Source of the DNA: Microplitis mediator | Taxonomy: Eukaryota; Arthropoda; Insecta; Hymenoptera; Braconidae | Length of the DNA: 64,000 nucleotides | Reading direction: 5' to 3' | Assembly (NCBI RefSeq): GCF_029852145.1 | Contig: NC_079978.1 | Coordinates: 16,133,153-16,197,152 of the forward strand | Shown: in pieces, positions 45,123 to 57,373 of the stretch | Layout of the letters: each line of letters opens with the position of its first letter | Numbering within the stretch: position 1 is the stretch's first letter | Program-made: the position numbers and the translations under genes | The notes under the pieces: model-generated | What the model saw: only the letters and a program-made list of their open reading frames with translations | Databases searched by the model: none | Told to the model about the DNA's origin: nothing

Positions 45123-45894
45123 TTAGTGGTGATATTTGGGCAGTCACGTAGTGACTGCAGGTTGCTCGTGTTAACTAATATAACTATTTTAATGTAATGA
45201 ATTTTTAAAATTAAAGGAAATGTTATACACAATTTATTTGTTACACAAGGATATATTTTCCTCATTGTTTTTCTTTCTCGGTGGATTTTTTTCGATTTTA
45301 TTATTAAATATTTCTACAGGAATATTTTATAGAAATTATACTTATCTGTATTCAATTATACACATTTATTTTATTTTTTATTTATTAATTAAATAAGAAT
45401 TGTATTTATATTTTTATCAAGTTTAAAATTTTTCTCCTCACTTGTTACATTGCACAATGTAATCTCAACAGTCTATCCGATATAAATATAAATTTAACTA
45501 TAAAATTAATTCTATCATTGATTAATTAATATTTAATATGCATTATTATAATTATTATTATTATTATTACATTAAAAAAGATGATATATAAAATATTGTG
45601 ATAAATAAAAAATTTAGTTGACTGTTGACTTGTGACGAATTAAAACAAAAAATATGTAAATTATACAAGTCCATGTATACTATTCGCATGCACGAGTGAG
45701 TCCATAGTGATCGTCCGTACGAGTCGTAGGTGGAAACCGGTCGTGAACATGGAGAATACGAACATAGATCGTCTGACGTAATTATAAATATTTATACACG
45801 TGTTTCTAACAAGAATAATTGTAATAAAATAAAAATAAAACATAAAAAACACGTCGTGTAATTTCTTTGTTAAAAAATTAATTTAATTTCGCAT
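45123..45894. other. AT-rich interval, no gene seen
   Basis: Low-complexity including an ATT run near 45545. 45661-45852 contains a minus ORF of 63 codons without support. Confidence 0.45.
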
Positions 45895-47414
45895 TAAGGT
45901 AAAAGCCCTTATACCCGCTCACTTTTCATTGGAGTGAGATTAAATCACTCAATATAAATTAATAAATAAAATGAAAAACCATATTTTTTTTTTATAGTTA
46001 TTTGTTGAAGTTTCGAGTATTTGAATAAAATTTGAGTTTGAAGAATTATCTTGATAATTAATTATTATTAATTTTTTAAATAAGGTCCTTGAGTGAACCC
46101 ATAGTCGCTCGCTAAAAGTTGTGATGTACCATTACTCGATCAACACATGAACATTAGGGTGAGCCAAAAAAACCAACCTATCGAATGTATGTCTTAAAAA
46201 GGATCTAGATATCAAGAAAATAATTCTCCCATTGGGCAAAATTTTTAGCTCAATGTTAAAAGGTGTCGGTAGCCATTTGAAATTTCCCATTTAAATAACA
46301 TGCAAAAAAATTTTTTTTGATTAAAAATATTATTACTTTTGAACCGTGTGAGATAAAAATTCGACTCCAGAATATTCTTGTAGGGCATTAAATTTCTTAA
46401 AAGAAAGTCCTGGGAGTCGAATTTGTGAACTTGATATTTCGTATACTAACAGGCCATCAAAGTCTAGAGTAAACAGAATCATACAAATTTAAGGCTTTAT
46501 CATTAAAAATATCAATACTACGAGAAAATTTGTTCTACATGTGAAGCAATGAAATCACCAACAATATCCACGTTGTGATAAATAATATTTTGTTATCGAT
46601 CACAATAAAAGAAAAGTTTTTGGAAAATTCAAATAAAGCCTTAAATTTGTATGATTCTGTTTACTCTAGGCTTTGATAGCCTGTTAGTATACGAAATATC
46701 AAGTTTACAAATTCGACTCCCAGAACTTTCTTTTAAGAAATTTAATGCCCTACATGAATATTCTAGAGCCGAATTTTTGTCTCACATGGTTCAAAAGTTA
46801 TATTTGTAATAAAAGAAATTTTTCTACATGTTATTCAAATGGGAAATTTCAAATGGCTACCGACACTTTTTAAAATTGAGCAAAAAATTTTGCCCAATGG
46901 GAGAATTATTTTCTCAATATATAGGTCCTTTTTAAGACGTAAATTCGATAGGTTGGTTTTTTTGGCTCACCTTAATGGCCCTATAGTCGCTCAAAGACAA
47001 TATCAATTAAACTATGACAAGTTTATTGATTTGGAAAATAATTTATAAATTATACTACTTTATTCTTTCATAATATAAAATTTCATGTATTTTAAAAATG
47101 CATTTAATAAGATATAGTTATAACAATTCTCAAAAAATTTGACGTAACCGAAATTTAATCTAACGAATGAACGTTAAAGTAAAAAATGCCCGGCTGAGCG
47201 CGATTTTGAAAACAGTCATTTAATTTAAATTTATAATCTATTATTAAATAATTTAATACATCATATTTTAATATATTTAGATTCACAAATAATTATTTAT
47301 CAATAATAATATTTTTAGTAGTAATTTTTTTTTTATAAAAATTATAAAAAAACGCCTCAACCAGTTAAAGTAAGCGACTAATGGTACTGAGCGGGTATAG
47401 GGGCTTTTACCTTA
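45895..47414. mobile_element. 1.5-kb TIR element, ends TAAGGTAAAAGCCC
   Basis: The left 27 bp (TAAGGTAAAAGCCC then TTATACCCGCTCA) and the inverted right end (to 47414) differ at one position. CGCTCACTTTT-, GTCGCTCGCTAAA- and GCGACTAATGG-type words recur inside. It contains a second, nested palindromic element. No transposase is found, so it is non-autonomous. Confidence 0.85.
46153..46975. mobile_element. Foldback element nested in the 45895-47414 element
   Basis: Arms of about 350 bp: ATTAGGGTGAGCC..AAACCAACCTATCGAA at the left, inverted at the right as TTCGATAGGTTGGTTTTTTT and GGCTCACCTTAAT. Internal words (AATTCGACTCC, GGCATTAAATTTCTTAAAAG, AGAATCATACAAATTTAAGG) also pair. Arms differ at scattered sites, so it is older than the two long palindromes to the left. 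Confidence 0.85.
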
Positions 47415-48981
47415 CTAATTAAGGAAATGAATTAAAAAAAATTTAATTCGTGTAAATGACAAATAATGTAATGCAATTTAAATGTGTTCATTGTGAACAT
47501 TATTTATATATAACAATTTTAATGAAAAAAGATTAAAGAATCGTGAATTATTGCTAAGGATTTAAAATCTTGATAAAGGATACATCCACGACTGCTAGTA
47601 ACATTTTTTTGTTCTGTACACATAAAAGATTTACGAAAATCTTTTTTTTTCGCTTCACTCCAGCCTTCTACGCGACATCTGATTATAAGTGCAAACATAT
47701 ATACATTTATATATATTTATATATAGAACGATATAAACTAACTTTCTCTTGATCAGAGAAACCGATAATACATAATTAAAAAAAAAAAAAATCAATGGAT
47801 ATTTTATGACTATAATCGAAGTCAAAATCGTCTTTTTTTTTTCTTTTTATTTATATATATATTTTTAATATTTTTTTTGTGTTTTTATATTTTTTTGCTT
47901 CAAAAAATTCTTTATTCATTCTCATTGTATTCACGTACTCTTTAATATATGTTTAATAATATTTACAAGTGCAAAAAGTGTCTTGACTGATACAGGCACT
48001 ATGGCTTTGGACGTACACTAAAGTTGTAAAGATAATTAGAGTACATCCTAAAGGAGCTTGCGAAGAGGATATATATTTAAAAACTAAAATTTATAATATT
48101 TGATATTACTTTTTTGGCCACTTATTAGTGATTATTTCTTCGAAAACCCCTTAAACAGAATGACATTTATATAAGTTTTATTTACTATCATCATTTTAAA
48201 CAAATTTTAAAAAAGTTTCTTTTTCATCTTCGATATTTGTAATACAGAAAATAAATTCAAGTTTTATAATTTAGTGTTTCTTTTTTTGTCATTCTCTGGT
48301 TTTTGACTCTTGAGTTCGCTCCCATTTTGATACGTACATCTATCAAAATAATTATAAATAAATGAAATTCATTGCACGAGTTAATACATTTCTAACATTA
48401 AAAAAAAAAAAATTTACTCGCTCTCGTCTTTCAAATTCAATTGTAATTTACTCAGTAATAATTTTATCAAATCACTTAAAAAAATAAATTCATTCATGCT
48501 GCTAGAAAAATAACTTAGTACAGAATATATATATAAATGACTTGCATGTGTAAGTATTGTAATTAATTACATTGCGTAATGAATCATTTTTTTCTGTTTT
48601 TCTCAGTGCATTGAATAAAATATGTGATATGTTATCTGTACATATAATTTTATAAAATATAACTAAATAAAATAATCTATTAGTATATTGCATAATTTAC
48701 TATTTACTAATTAATTAATGATTTTATATAATTTATAATATTTTGAAAATTGAAAGCGAGATTTATAATTTTGTCACGGGTATAATTATTTATTTATTGT
48801 ACATTTTAATTATTTTTTGACTGCATGCATTACTGTTAGATTCAATAATTAGACACTTAAACTAATAAGGGAAACGAACTCACAGTATGATAAAATGAAA
48901 GACACATGAAAAATAATTTCTTCTTAAAATGTATTAGTAATCCAGTAAACAATTTTTTTTTTTTTTTTTTTTTTTTTTTGT
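47415..48981. other. 3' flank of the E2F gene, AT-rich
   Basis: Likely contains the 3' UTR of the minus-strand E2F gene, but no polyadenylation site can be fixed because AATAAA-like words are everywhere on both strands. Long poly-A/T tracts lie at 47778, 48398 and 48953-48979. Confidence 0.4.
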
Positions 48982-51564
48982 TTAAAAAGGAAAGTCGAAG
49001 AGATCAGAGAGACCTTCGCCAGAAGCTAATGAAAATGAATAATCATTTTCTGAAAGCGGTGGCTCCAATGACATTAGAGATTCTCCGAAATCAAGAATAC
49101 TCATATCTAAAAAAAATTCATTAATTAATTAATAAATGTATTGAATTTAAAAAAATAAAGTAATGAGTTGTAATTATTAATTAATATAATTGGTGGTAAG
49201 AACAATCACCTAACTAGAACTCTGCCTGTGATGTGATTAATAAAATACAACACAAGTCACAGACAGAGCTCCACAAGGTAGTTGATACATTGATAAATTT
49301 TAATATCTATATAAATAAATAAATAATTATACCTGGTGACATTTGATCTTCTGTTTGTAGTTGATATTTTCCACCTCCCATTGGTTCAAAGTCATCAGTT
49401 TCACCTAAAAGAGCATCTCTCATACCCGATGCTGTTGAAATCGTAGTATCCTCAGTATCAGGCTCACGTTTTATCACACAATTGTATTCTGATTTAATTA
49501 TTTTTGTTTGAGACTCTGTCCGGTGTGTTTGTTGTTCTTGAGTCACTAAAAGTTCGGATGGTAAATGAGGTGAATTTTTCGATTTAGATAAAACCGACGT
49601 AGATTGTTGTGTTTGTGGTGGTGTCGTTGTGGTTTGAGTTTTAGTTGTGGAATCGTCAGGACATAAGAATACTTCTATTTCACCATGTGACGACCGCATG
49701 TGAATTTGTAGCTAAAGAAAAAAATGGTAATGAAAAATAAAAGGTAAAATTAAATGACTTAATAATAAATTATTGATATATTTACTTTAGGCTGCCCACA
49801 ATTACTTGTGGGTTGTGGTACGTGTAGTGTAGCTTCTGGTGGTGCTTTTACTGCCATTATTGCTTGATCGCGATACGCTGGTACTGAACGTAAGTCATGA
49901 TAAGTAACGTAAGCGTATCGTCTGTCAGCGCACAATTCTCTTAAACTTTCTTCAGCACCGAGAATTAAACGATCTAAAGCATTTTCCTTAGCTTCTAAAT
50001 CAGTCACTTCTTGCCTCAATTCGAGAATATTATTTCTCTCACCCGGCAATTGCCCACCTCTAAAAAATTATTTATTCAATTTTTAATTTAAGGGCATTCT
50101 CAGACAGAGACCCCGACTTTTTAAAAATATTCAATGACCTTGAACTGTCATGAGAATATTGAGATTTTATTAATCAATTTAAAAAAAAATTAAAGATTTA
50201 AAAATTTACTGACAGTTGTTGTCAATTAGGAGTTGAACGAAATTCAGTAAATAAATTTTAGCCTAAAAAATTTAACATTCAAAATTTTGATTACATGAAG
50301 ATTTTATTGAAATTATTTTTCAAATTTTCTGATTGATATCAACTGTAATAATTTTTTTTAAAATCTGTATGAATTTATAACTGCGTTGCCTTTCTTTAAA
50401 TTAATGCTTCTACTTATTTTTGAATGATACTGAAGTTAGCCGACGTCTAATAATTTTTGGACTTTTTTTCAAAACGATAAATTACAAGAAAAAAATATTT
50501 GAAAAAATTGCACTCTAAGTTTTTAAAATTTTCTACATCTGCATATTTTTAGTTTTTTTTTTTCTTGTAAACTTATTGAAAAAAATTTTTGAAATTTTCA
50601 ATTATCTGCAAACTTCAGAATTATTTTTTTGAAAGTCATTAAATATTTTAAAGTGGGGGGCACTGTCAGAAAATGGTTAAAAAAAAATAAAATAAAAATA
50701 AACAGTTTTTTTAGTAAAAGAAAAAAAAAATTTATAATAAAAAAAACTTACTTCCACTGAATATTGTTTTTACTTTTTTTCTCCAATATACCTATTCCTT
50801 CTAATACATTTGTAATATCATATATCCTTCGTTTTTGTACTCCTAATTTTTCGGATGCGACATTTAAATCTACTACACCATCATTACTATTCTCAACTAA
50901 ATTTATAAATTTTTTAGTTAATAAACTTAACGACGTATCATATCTTGTTCTTTCCAAATTTTTACCTATTTTAAATGTCAACCATTAAATACTATTATTA
51001 AGTATATAAATATTTAAATTATATATATAGACATATATACTTTTTGTGGGAGTATGATTTGAAAATGAATTAGATCCTGATCTCCGTCTTTTAACCCGCG
51101 GAGCTTTGAAAGCTGATTGACTGGGTGCAGTTGAGGCAACTTCCAAATTTAATCTTCTTTTTACAGCTTGCACTGACATTTGCTAAAAATTTTAAAAGTC
51201 ATTATTAAATTATACATTTTTAAAGTTTAATTTATTTTTTATTTTATTTTTTTACTTCAGGTCGAGGTAATGGCTGCGCAGGTCTTCTTGCAACTTGATA
51301 ACAAGGAGTTTGTCCATACTGATGATCTTGTAAATGAGGACTTGGAGTTTCCTCAGCTATTTTTTGTGGTTGAAGTTCGTCCAGAGAATTACCATCAATA
51401 AATTCTGATTTAACTATTCAACAATAAGTTTATTTTAAAAGTTTGAATTTATAAGGATTTAAATTTTCAACAAACAAACGCTTACTTAATTTTGTTTGTG
51501 CCATATCAGGTGTAACCGGCCTGGAAGGATCTTCCAGGATCACTTGTCTTCTTACACGTGGCAT
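48982..51564 (-). CDS. E2F: E2F transcription factor, activator type (seven coding exons)
   Basis: Exons (minus): 51564-51486, 51413-51256, 51182-51041, 50965-50752, 50059-49786, 49711-49333 and 49106-48982. All junctions are GT..AG and phases agree, giving 456 residues. Residues 85-93 (AVKRRLNLE) match the cyclin-binding/NLS motif of E2F1-3. Residues about 129-197 are the winged-helix DNA-binding domain (RYDTSLSLLTKKFINL, VQKRRIYDITNVLEGIGILE). 198 to about 300 hold the leucine-zipper-like and marked-box part that pairs with DP (LHVPQP, QIHMRS, EIEVFLCP). The C terminus carries the transactivation/retinoblastoma-pocket motif DYSFSLASGEGLSDLFDF. With a DP partner it activates S-phase genes and is silenced by Rb. 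An acceptor just upstream (ATTTAG at 51581) implies a 5' UTR intron; the frame before the ATG has a TAA, which fixes the start. Confidence 0.95.
50424..50622. mobile_element. Small MITE in E2F intron 4
   Basis: ATGATACTGAAGTTAGCCGA at the left and GCAAACTTCAGAAT at the right are inverted relatives. About 200 bp, lying wholly inside the intron between exons 4 and 5. The same ends flank a copy in JHBP intron 3. Confidence 0.7.
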
Positions 51565-52197
51565 CTTGATGATTTATAATCTAAATAACATATAATTACA
51601 CATTACATATATTATTATATCATATAAATTTTATCAATGACAAGTTCATTTATTGGGACATTAATCATTATTTATAATAAATATTTAGTTTAAAATTATC
51701 GTATAACTTTGGTATGATTATCGAAATAGAAGATGGAGAGAATGAATTTGGCAGATGGACACATGGAATGTCGGCGCGACGATCGCGTGGCGCCTCGATC
51801 TCGACTAAAGAACAGCCGGAAGTCGTCCCACCGATAATTATTAACAAAAATAATTGTTTAATAAACAATAATATTTAAAAATTTAAATAAATAAACATCA
51901 AGCCGCGTCTCTACGTTCCTTCAAACAGCGCATCCTTTCAAAAGCTCATCAATAAAATTTATTCCTGTCTCTTTCACGTTTAATTTTTAAATATTTATCT
52001 ATTTTTTAATTAATAATTCATGATTAGGTTTCAATAGCAAACTTTTTTTTTAAATTCCTGTATAATAATTGTAGCAAAGATGAGTAAAATATTTGTCAGT
52101 TATTTGATGACTGAATGATCGGACTAAAGAACTAAAAGTAAACATTTAAATATTATTTACTTAGGATTTAAAAATGAAATAAATAAAATAATTATAC

Positions 52198-52274
52198 ATG
52201 GACAAGTCAATGTGGGGTGTCCATGCTCGACGACGCCGGGACGCCACCATGCTGGGCGTGCACACCAACATGTC
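52198..52274 (-). other. Candidate 5' UTR exon of E2F
   Basis: A GC-rich 77-bp island in AT-rich DNA is bounded on the minus strand by ATTTTATACAG and by CCAT|GTATAATTAT, a donor with the same sequence as that of E2F exon 6. It contains an upstream ATG frame (MLVCTPSMVASRRRR..) that would not join the main frame because of a TAA before the E2F start. It could equally be unrelated. Confidence 0.35.
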
Positions 52275-54120
52275 CTGTATAAAATATATTATTTTATTCC
52301 TTTTTCTTGCTATTCAAATCTTTTAATTTTGTCTCTTAATTACATACTAATCAAGAACATAAAATAATGCCGAATTATGAGTATTAAAGATTAGGTGTCA
52401 TATATCTTATCGTATTACTCGATCAGCTGTTCAACAATTTCATGTACGATCGACGTAAGACAATTAAATGTTAATAATAAAAATAAAACATTTATTTAAC
52501 CGAATTAAAAGGAATTAATTAAAAACTTTCATCTAGATTTTGATAATTTAGTTAAATAAAATAAAAACAAATAAAAGCTCACGTGTGGACCGGGTTTACT
52601 TGTGATAAAATTAAAAAAAAAATGAAAATAAAATAAATGTTTAAGTATGAAGTGAGCGTAGAGTGGATATTGATAAATAATAATTATCAAAGTACTCACA
52701 TGAGCTGTTGGCCATTTAAAGTTAACTCGTTAAAACCTGGCGAACATGAATAATCCGCCGCGGTATTCATCGACAACGACAACGACCACGACGACGATAA
52801 GGATGTTGAATAACTTGTAACTTAAAATCAGCAACATGCGTGTACATGTTCTAATGTATGTGGATTCCCGTGGGTTAAGTAGAGTTTAGAGTAACGACAA
52901 ATGTGAATACTACTACTCTATACTCGTTGGTTGGTTACGTTCGAAAAGCAAGAGGGCCTTTCGTATCGTATAGTTGTGGAGAGCGCCTCGTTCGCAATGA
53001 GAAACGATAAAACGAATAAACGCACGCGTTGGCTCTGCCTCTCTATCCTCGACCAAACACCACAAATTCCTTATTCATTTCTTTCTCTCTCTCTCTCTCT
53101 AACTTTCAATAATATATGGAAAAAAAAATAAAAAACGTATAAATTTCGCTAGAATATTTTTTTTTTCTTTATGTGAGAAAGAAAATAAAAGTTAAATACC
53201 GGAACAAATGAAAGCTTGAATGTCCTCGAGATTTATCAAGGTGGGGTCGAAAAAATTTCTCCTACAATCTATTTTTTATTTAAAATATATATTAAAGTAT
53301 GAGGTATTATTTGAACTTACGTTACCGAGGACGTGCAGTATTTTGAGACGTTTAGCCCACAGTCTTCCGGGGGTATCGTCGTTGATTGGCACGACAGCAG
53401 CGTGTTAGAGTCTCGTAATGTGAGCCATACCCATCCAAATGTTTAGGTCTTTGAGACTTAACATACCAACAATACAATTATTATTTTAAAATATATTTCT
53501 TGGATTTAATTGAACAAAATGTGTAAAGTTTTTTAGCAAGAGCTTGTAATAATAATAGTAGTTTTGTTAAAAGTAAAAATAATCTCACCCTTTTTCTCTC
53601 TCTTTTAAAAAAGAAGCTTTCTACTGCGCTCCGGTGTCCATTTTCTCTGTCGACGGAAACACACTTCGAGCACTCCTATTCTCGTTTTGTCGTACAACGA
53701 AACGCCGTCCGTAGTTACGATTTATACGATAACAAGCCTCACCGGCACTGTTATATCATTAAGACAACCTCTTACAGCAGGTCATTGTAACCACAAATTT
53801 GTCTCCATTTTTAATAACTAATTAATTATAATTATTATTATTTATCAATAATTAAAAATAGTAATTTTTACCACGAGACCGGCTCGTGTAATATTTTTTT
53901 TTTTTACAATAGTTGTAATAATAGTGAACTGGCCAACACGCCAGCACTACTTCGAGATCACCACTTATGTTTTAGGATATACAGAGATAACTTTTTACAA
54001 TACACACATCACACATACACCAGATACCTATTTCTCATATAAATATATATACATTTACACTGTAATGTCAGTCGTTATATTTGTGAATGGTATACGTGTA
54101 CCGAGCATTGCCATCTGTTG
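52275..54120. other. E2F upstream region
   Basis: Contains patches of higher GC (52720-52800, 53330-53420, 53620-53750) that may be 5' UTR exons or promoter of the E2F gene. A CT run is at 53082-53100. No ORF is convincing. Confidence 0.4.
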
Positions 54121-54140
54121 GTTTTTTTAAAACTAAAAAA

Positions 54141-54172
54141 CGCGCGCCAAAATGTCAGCTTATATTTCCCGC
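54141..54172. promoter_or_regulatory. Pair of E2F-type sites
   Basis: CGCGCGCCAAAA (54141-54152), whose complement is TTTTGGCGCGCG, and TTTCCCGC (54165-54172) both fit the E2F consensus TTTSSCGC. They lie 12 bp apart in DNA that otherwise has little G+C. Position, about 2.6 kb before the E2F start codon and near GC-richer possible first exons, suggests autoregulation (inference). Confidence 0.5.
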
Positions 54173-55465
54173 AATGTAAGATACCAACGTAATAACCAAC
54201 TTGTACACGAATCACATATTTACTTTTTTTATATTTTATCAATAAATATTTATGCTCTATTATTTATTTTATTAAAATTTACAATTAAATAATAATTATA
54301 TTTATTTTTAAATTTTTAAAATAGAATTTAATTTAATAAATTATTTAATTTATTGTATTGCCGACGCCATTCTGCGTTTTATAATAGGTCGCGTCACGAA
54401 GCTACACTTGTAATAATTAACCTTAAATACACAATTTTAAAGTTTAAATAATAACAATTAACTGTAGTAATTAAATTGTTATTTTGTTATAATTATCAAT
54501 AGTTATTTAAATTTATTTATTTTAAAAACGGGTGGCTGACGCTTACTTGCAACTGTCGTCGCCTTTTTTTCCCGTTAACGTCGTGAGAAGACCACGGTTG
54601 AAACTGCGAGTAGACGATTATCGTTTGTTCCTTCGGGGGGGTAGGGATGTTCAAGACTCAGGACCGTATTTATTCAAGGAGTTTTATTAAATATTATTTA
54701 AATTTTTAAATAATAATTTACTTAAATATTTATTCATATTATAAACAAATTTATTTAATTATTATTTTGTAATCTCGACTTTAGAATTTTAAAAAAATTC
54801 AAATTTGAATAGTAATTCAAAAATTATTTTTACTCAAATCATTTGCGTAAAAAAATTTAAATATTTGCGTACAAATATATAGAGAAAATATTCAATTTTA
54901 ATGTAATAGAAAATATATATGCATATATAATTTAATTAGATAATTATTGATAAATTATGAAAACATCAGTGAAATTTAAATCAAGTACTTGGAGTAAAAA
55001 TGACGTTTAAGATAAAAAAAAATATAGAGCAATAAATTTAGTTTTATTTAAATTTAAATAATATGAAGAGTGATGATAAAATAAGAGGGTTCTGGAGTAA
55101 CTGATGACGTGACTGTTTTGGGTCGGGTAAGATGGAGGGGGAAAAGGGGCCCGGTGTTCTTTTCGTAACGTATTTATTCGAACCCCACACAACTACAAAA
55201 GGGATCTAAGAACCAACAACTCTGAGAAGTAAACCGTCGTATTATTTTCCCTCCATTCGCCGTGAAATTCTTTTCTTTCCCCTCGGACATTTAAAGTATA
55301 CCCCTCTCCTCTTGCTTATGGTCAAACCCATGCAGGTTAAAATACAATAAGGATGAGTTGTAAAGAAACGATATACGATTCAAAAGCTAGTAAAATAAAA
55401 AGAATTTATATTTAAAGTATAAATGATACTGATATTATTTTTATCATATATTATTATAATGATTG
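54173..55465. other. Intergenic DNA between archease and E2F
   Basis: AT-rich with GC-richer patches at 54530-54670 and 55090-55330 (the latter holds purine-rich GATGGAGGGGGAAAAGGGGC). No frame or repeat identified. Confidence 0.4.
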
Positions 55466-56341
55466 TTATATATCGACAATAACGAAGACCTCAGGTCGGT
55501 CCGCTTCCGGTCGATCCAATATCTGCATTGCTGAATATGTTATTGCTTTTACATCAGCACCTTGGGGATGCTTCCCAATTATAAATTCTTCACCATATGC
55601 TCTTGCTTTTATTTTAAAGTTAACAGTATCGAACTCAAGTATTTTAACTTTCTGTAATAATATTAATATATATTTTTTACTATCATTTATTTATTTTATT
55701 TTATAATTGTACCTTTGCAATAAGATAGGGCTCAGCACAAAACATGAATAATAATTCATCTAAGAAATGAAACAATAGACCCATTAAATCATCAGCTTGC
55801 GCTTCAATATCATATGACTGCTTTATTTCAACTTTATCAATTTCAGTCATGTAAGCAAACATGGCCATTGCGACTTGTTCGAAGGCTTCTTGCAATGTTT
55901 CACCCCATGCATGAAGTCTGAAATAATAACTTTCTAATCAGTCTCTATAAATATTTACATTTATATCATACTAATTTATCATTAAACTTAACCTTGTACT
56001 TTCACAACTAAAACATAACCTACATTTTGAATATATGTAATAATTATTTGTAAAAAATATAATAAACTTACTGTATATCAGCCGTATGATCCAAATCTAC
56101 AAAAATAAATATGAAAAATTAATGAAAATTTCATTTTAAATATTAAATATCTCCGAAATAAATTTCCCGCCAAATTATCCACGTGGTTTTTTAAATTTGT
56201 AAACATTAATTAGTAGTGGGAATTTTAAATAAATGTTGATGATTAATTTAGTAGTAAAAATAATTTAAATTTAAAAAAAAATAACTTACATTCATATTTA
56301 CATGGAGGAATCTCTAAATCTTCATCTGTCAAATTTTCCAT
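55466..56341 (-). CDS. Archease, tRNA-splicing ligase cofactor (four exons)
   Basis: Exons (minus): 56341-56290, 56096-56072 (only 25 bp), 55917-55713 and 55651-55466. GT..AG junctions and phases agree, giving 155 residues, the usual length. Hallmarks in order: KYEYLDHTADIQLHAWGETL (about residues 15-34), AFEQVAMAMFAYMT, DDLMGLLFHFLDELLF, GEEFIIGKHPQGADVKAITY and the terminal PEVFVIVDI. Archease speeds guanylation and turnover of the RtcB RNA ligase in tRNA splicing and XBP1-type mRNA splicing. The acidic residues of HTAD and the terminal VDI fit the family's metal site. It reads away from a small upstream region with an E2F-like site in intron 1. No lesion seen. Confidence 0.95.
56163..56174. 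promoter_or_regulatory. E2F-consensus site in archease intron 1
   Basis: TTTCCCGCCAAA is a nearly ideal, almost palindromic E2F site about 170 bp inside the gene. CACGTG, an E-box, lies at 56181. Regulation of archease by E2F is inference only. Confidence 0.5.
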
Positions 56342-56960
56342 AATGATTATTATCAGCTGATTACTATTATCGTAAAAACAAGTCGATCAGCTGATTCACT
56401 GACACACTCACCACTTACTCCAAAAATATATATATGTATATATATTTTAGTTTGGATATTTTGTGTAAATTCAGTATAGATGTCAGCAGTAACTGACCAT
56501 CCATTGAGTCGGTACTGCAGTTTGTTGGTGTTGCAAAACCGCGGAATAGTTTTGAATTTTTAAAAATTAAAATGATTTTATTACTGTAGATAATAATTAT
56601 TATAGAAAATAAATAATTCTATGGTAAGTCCGAGCTCATATAAATATTAAATGTCATCAACTGAATTAATTTAATCGCCCATTTACTATTGCAATTGCAA
56701 TTCAATGAGTAAGAATGATGAAATCATTTGATTAGTATAGAATATTGATAATGTATAAAAGAGTAGGATGTAAATATCATATAAAATAAAATAAAATGTT
56801 TTTTGACAATTAGTAAAATTAATTTTTTTTTATTTTTTTATTTAAATGAAGGTTGAGAGTTTAATTTATTAAATATTTAATAGTATTAGTCTTAAAGCGC
56901 TATTATTGTCAGTAAACATCATAGTGACATTCACAAAAGAAACTCGTTTTTTCTCCTGTA
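56342..56960. other. Archease promoter side and AT-rich spacer
   Basis: 56342-56420 should hold the archease 5' UTR and promoter (repeated GATCAGCTGATT words). The rest is AT-rich with no gene. Confidence 0.4.
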
Positions 56961-56963
56961 CAG

Positions 56964-57025
56964 GACGTCCAAGGGCACCCACTTGGAAGCAGTGTGCTCG
57001 TTACATAAAACAAGAAGAAGTGTGA
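56964..57025 (+). other. Candidate isolated 3' coding exon
   Basis: The strong acceptor TTTTTTCTCCTGTACAG is followed by a GC-richer stretch. In one phase it reads RPRAPTWKQCARYIKQEEV then TGA, and in another it stays open for about 40 codons. No partner exon upstream or protein family is recognised. It might be an alternative last exon of a gene starting outside the window, or chance. Confidence 0.25.
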
Positions 57026-57373
57026 TTATGCTTGATAAAAATGATGCTGATGTTGATCTTCAATATAGACAAGGGTGCGACAATTTTTTTCTTTAATTCT
57101 TAATGCTTACGCAATATTAATTATCATATTCCAATACATTCTATTTTATTTGTCATTTTTATTTATTTATATATATATTTAAACATAACATTTTATTTTT
57201 ATTGAGGATATTTTTAAACATGATTTGGTTTTATTTATATTTCAAATTTAGAATAACAACAACAAAATTGTTCCCTGGTTGCGAAATCCGATTCACTTCA
57301 ATAGGATTTGATCGGAAATTTCCGATTGAATCCTATTGGAGTGAATCGAAAAATATATTATTTTATTGAAACC

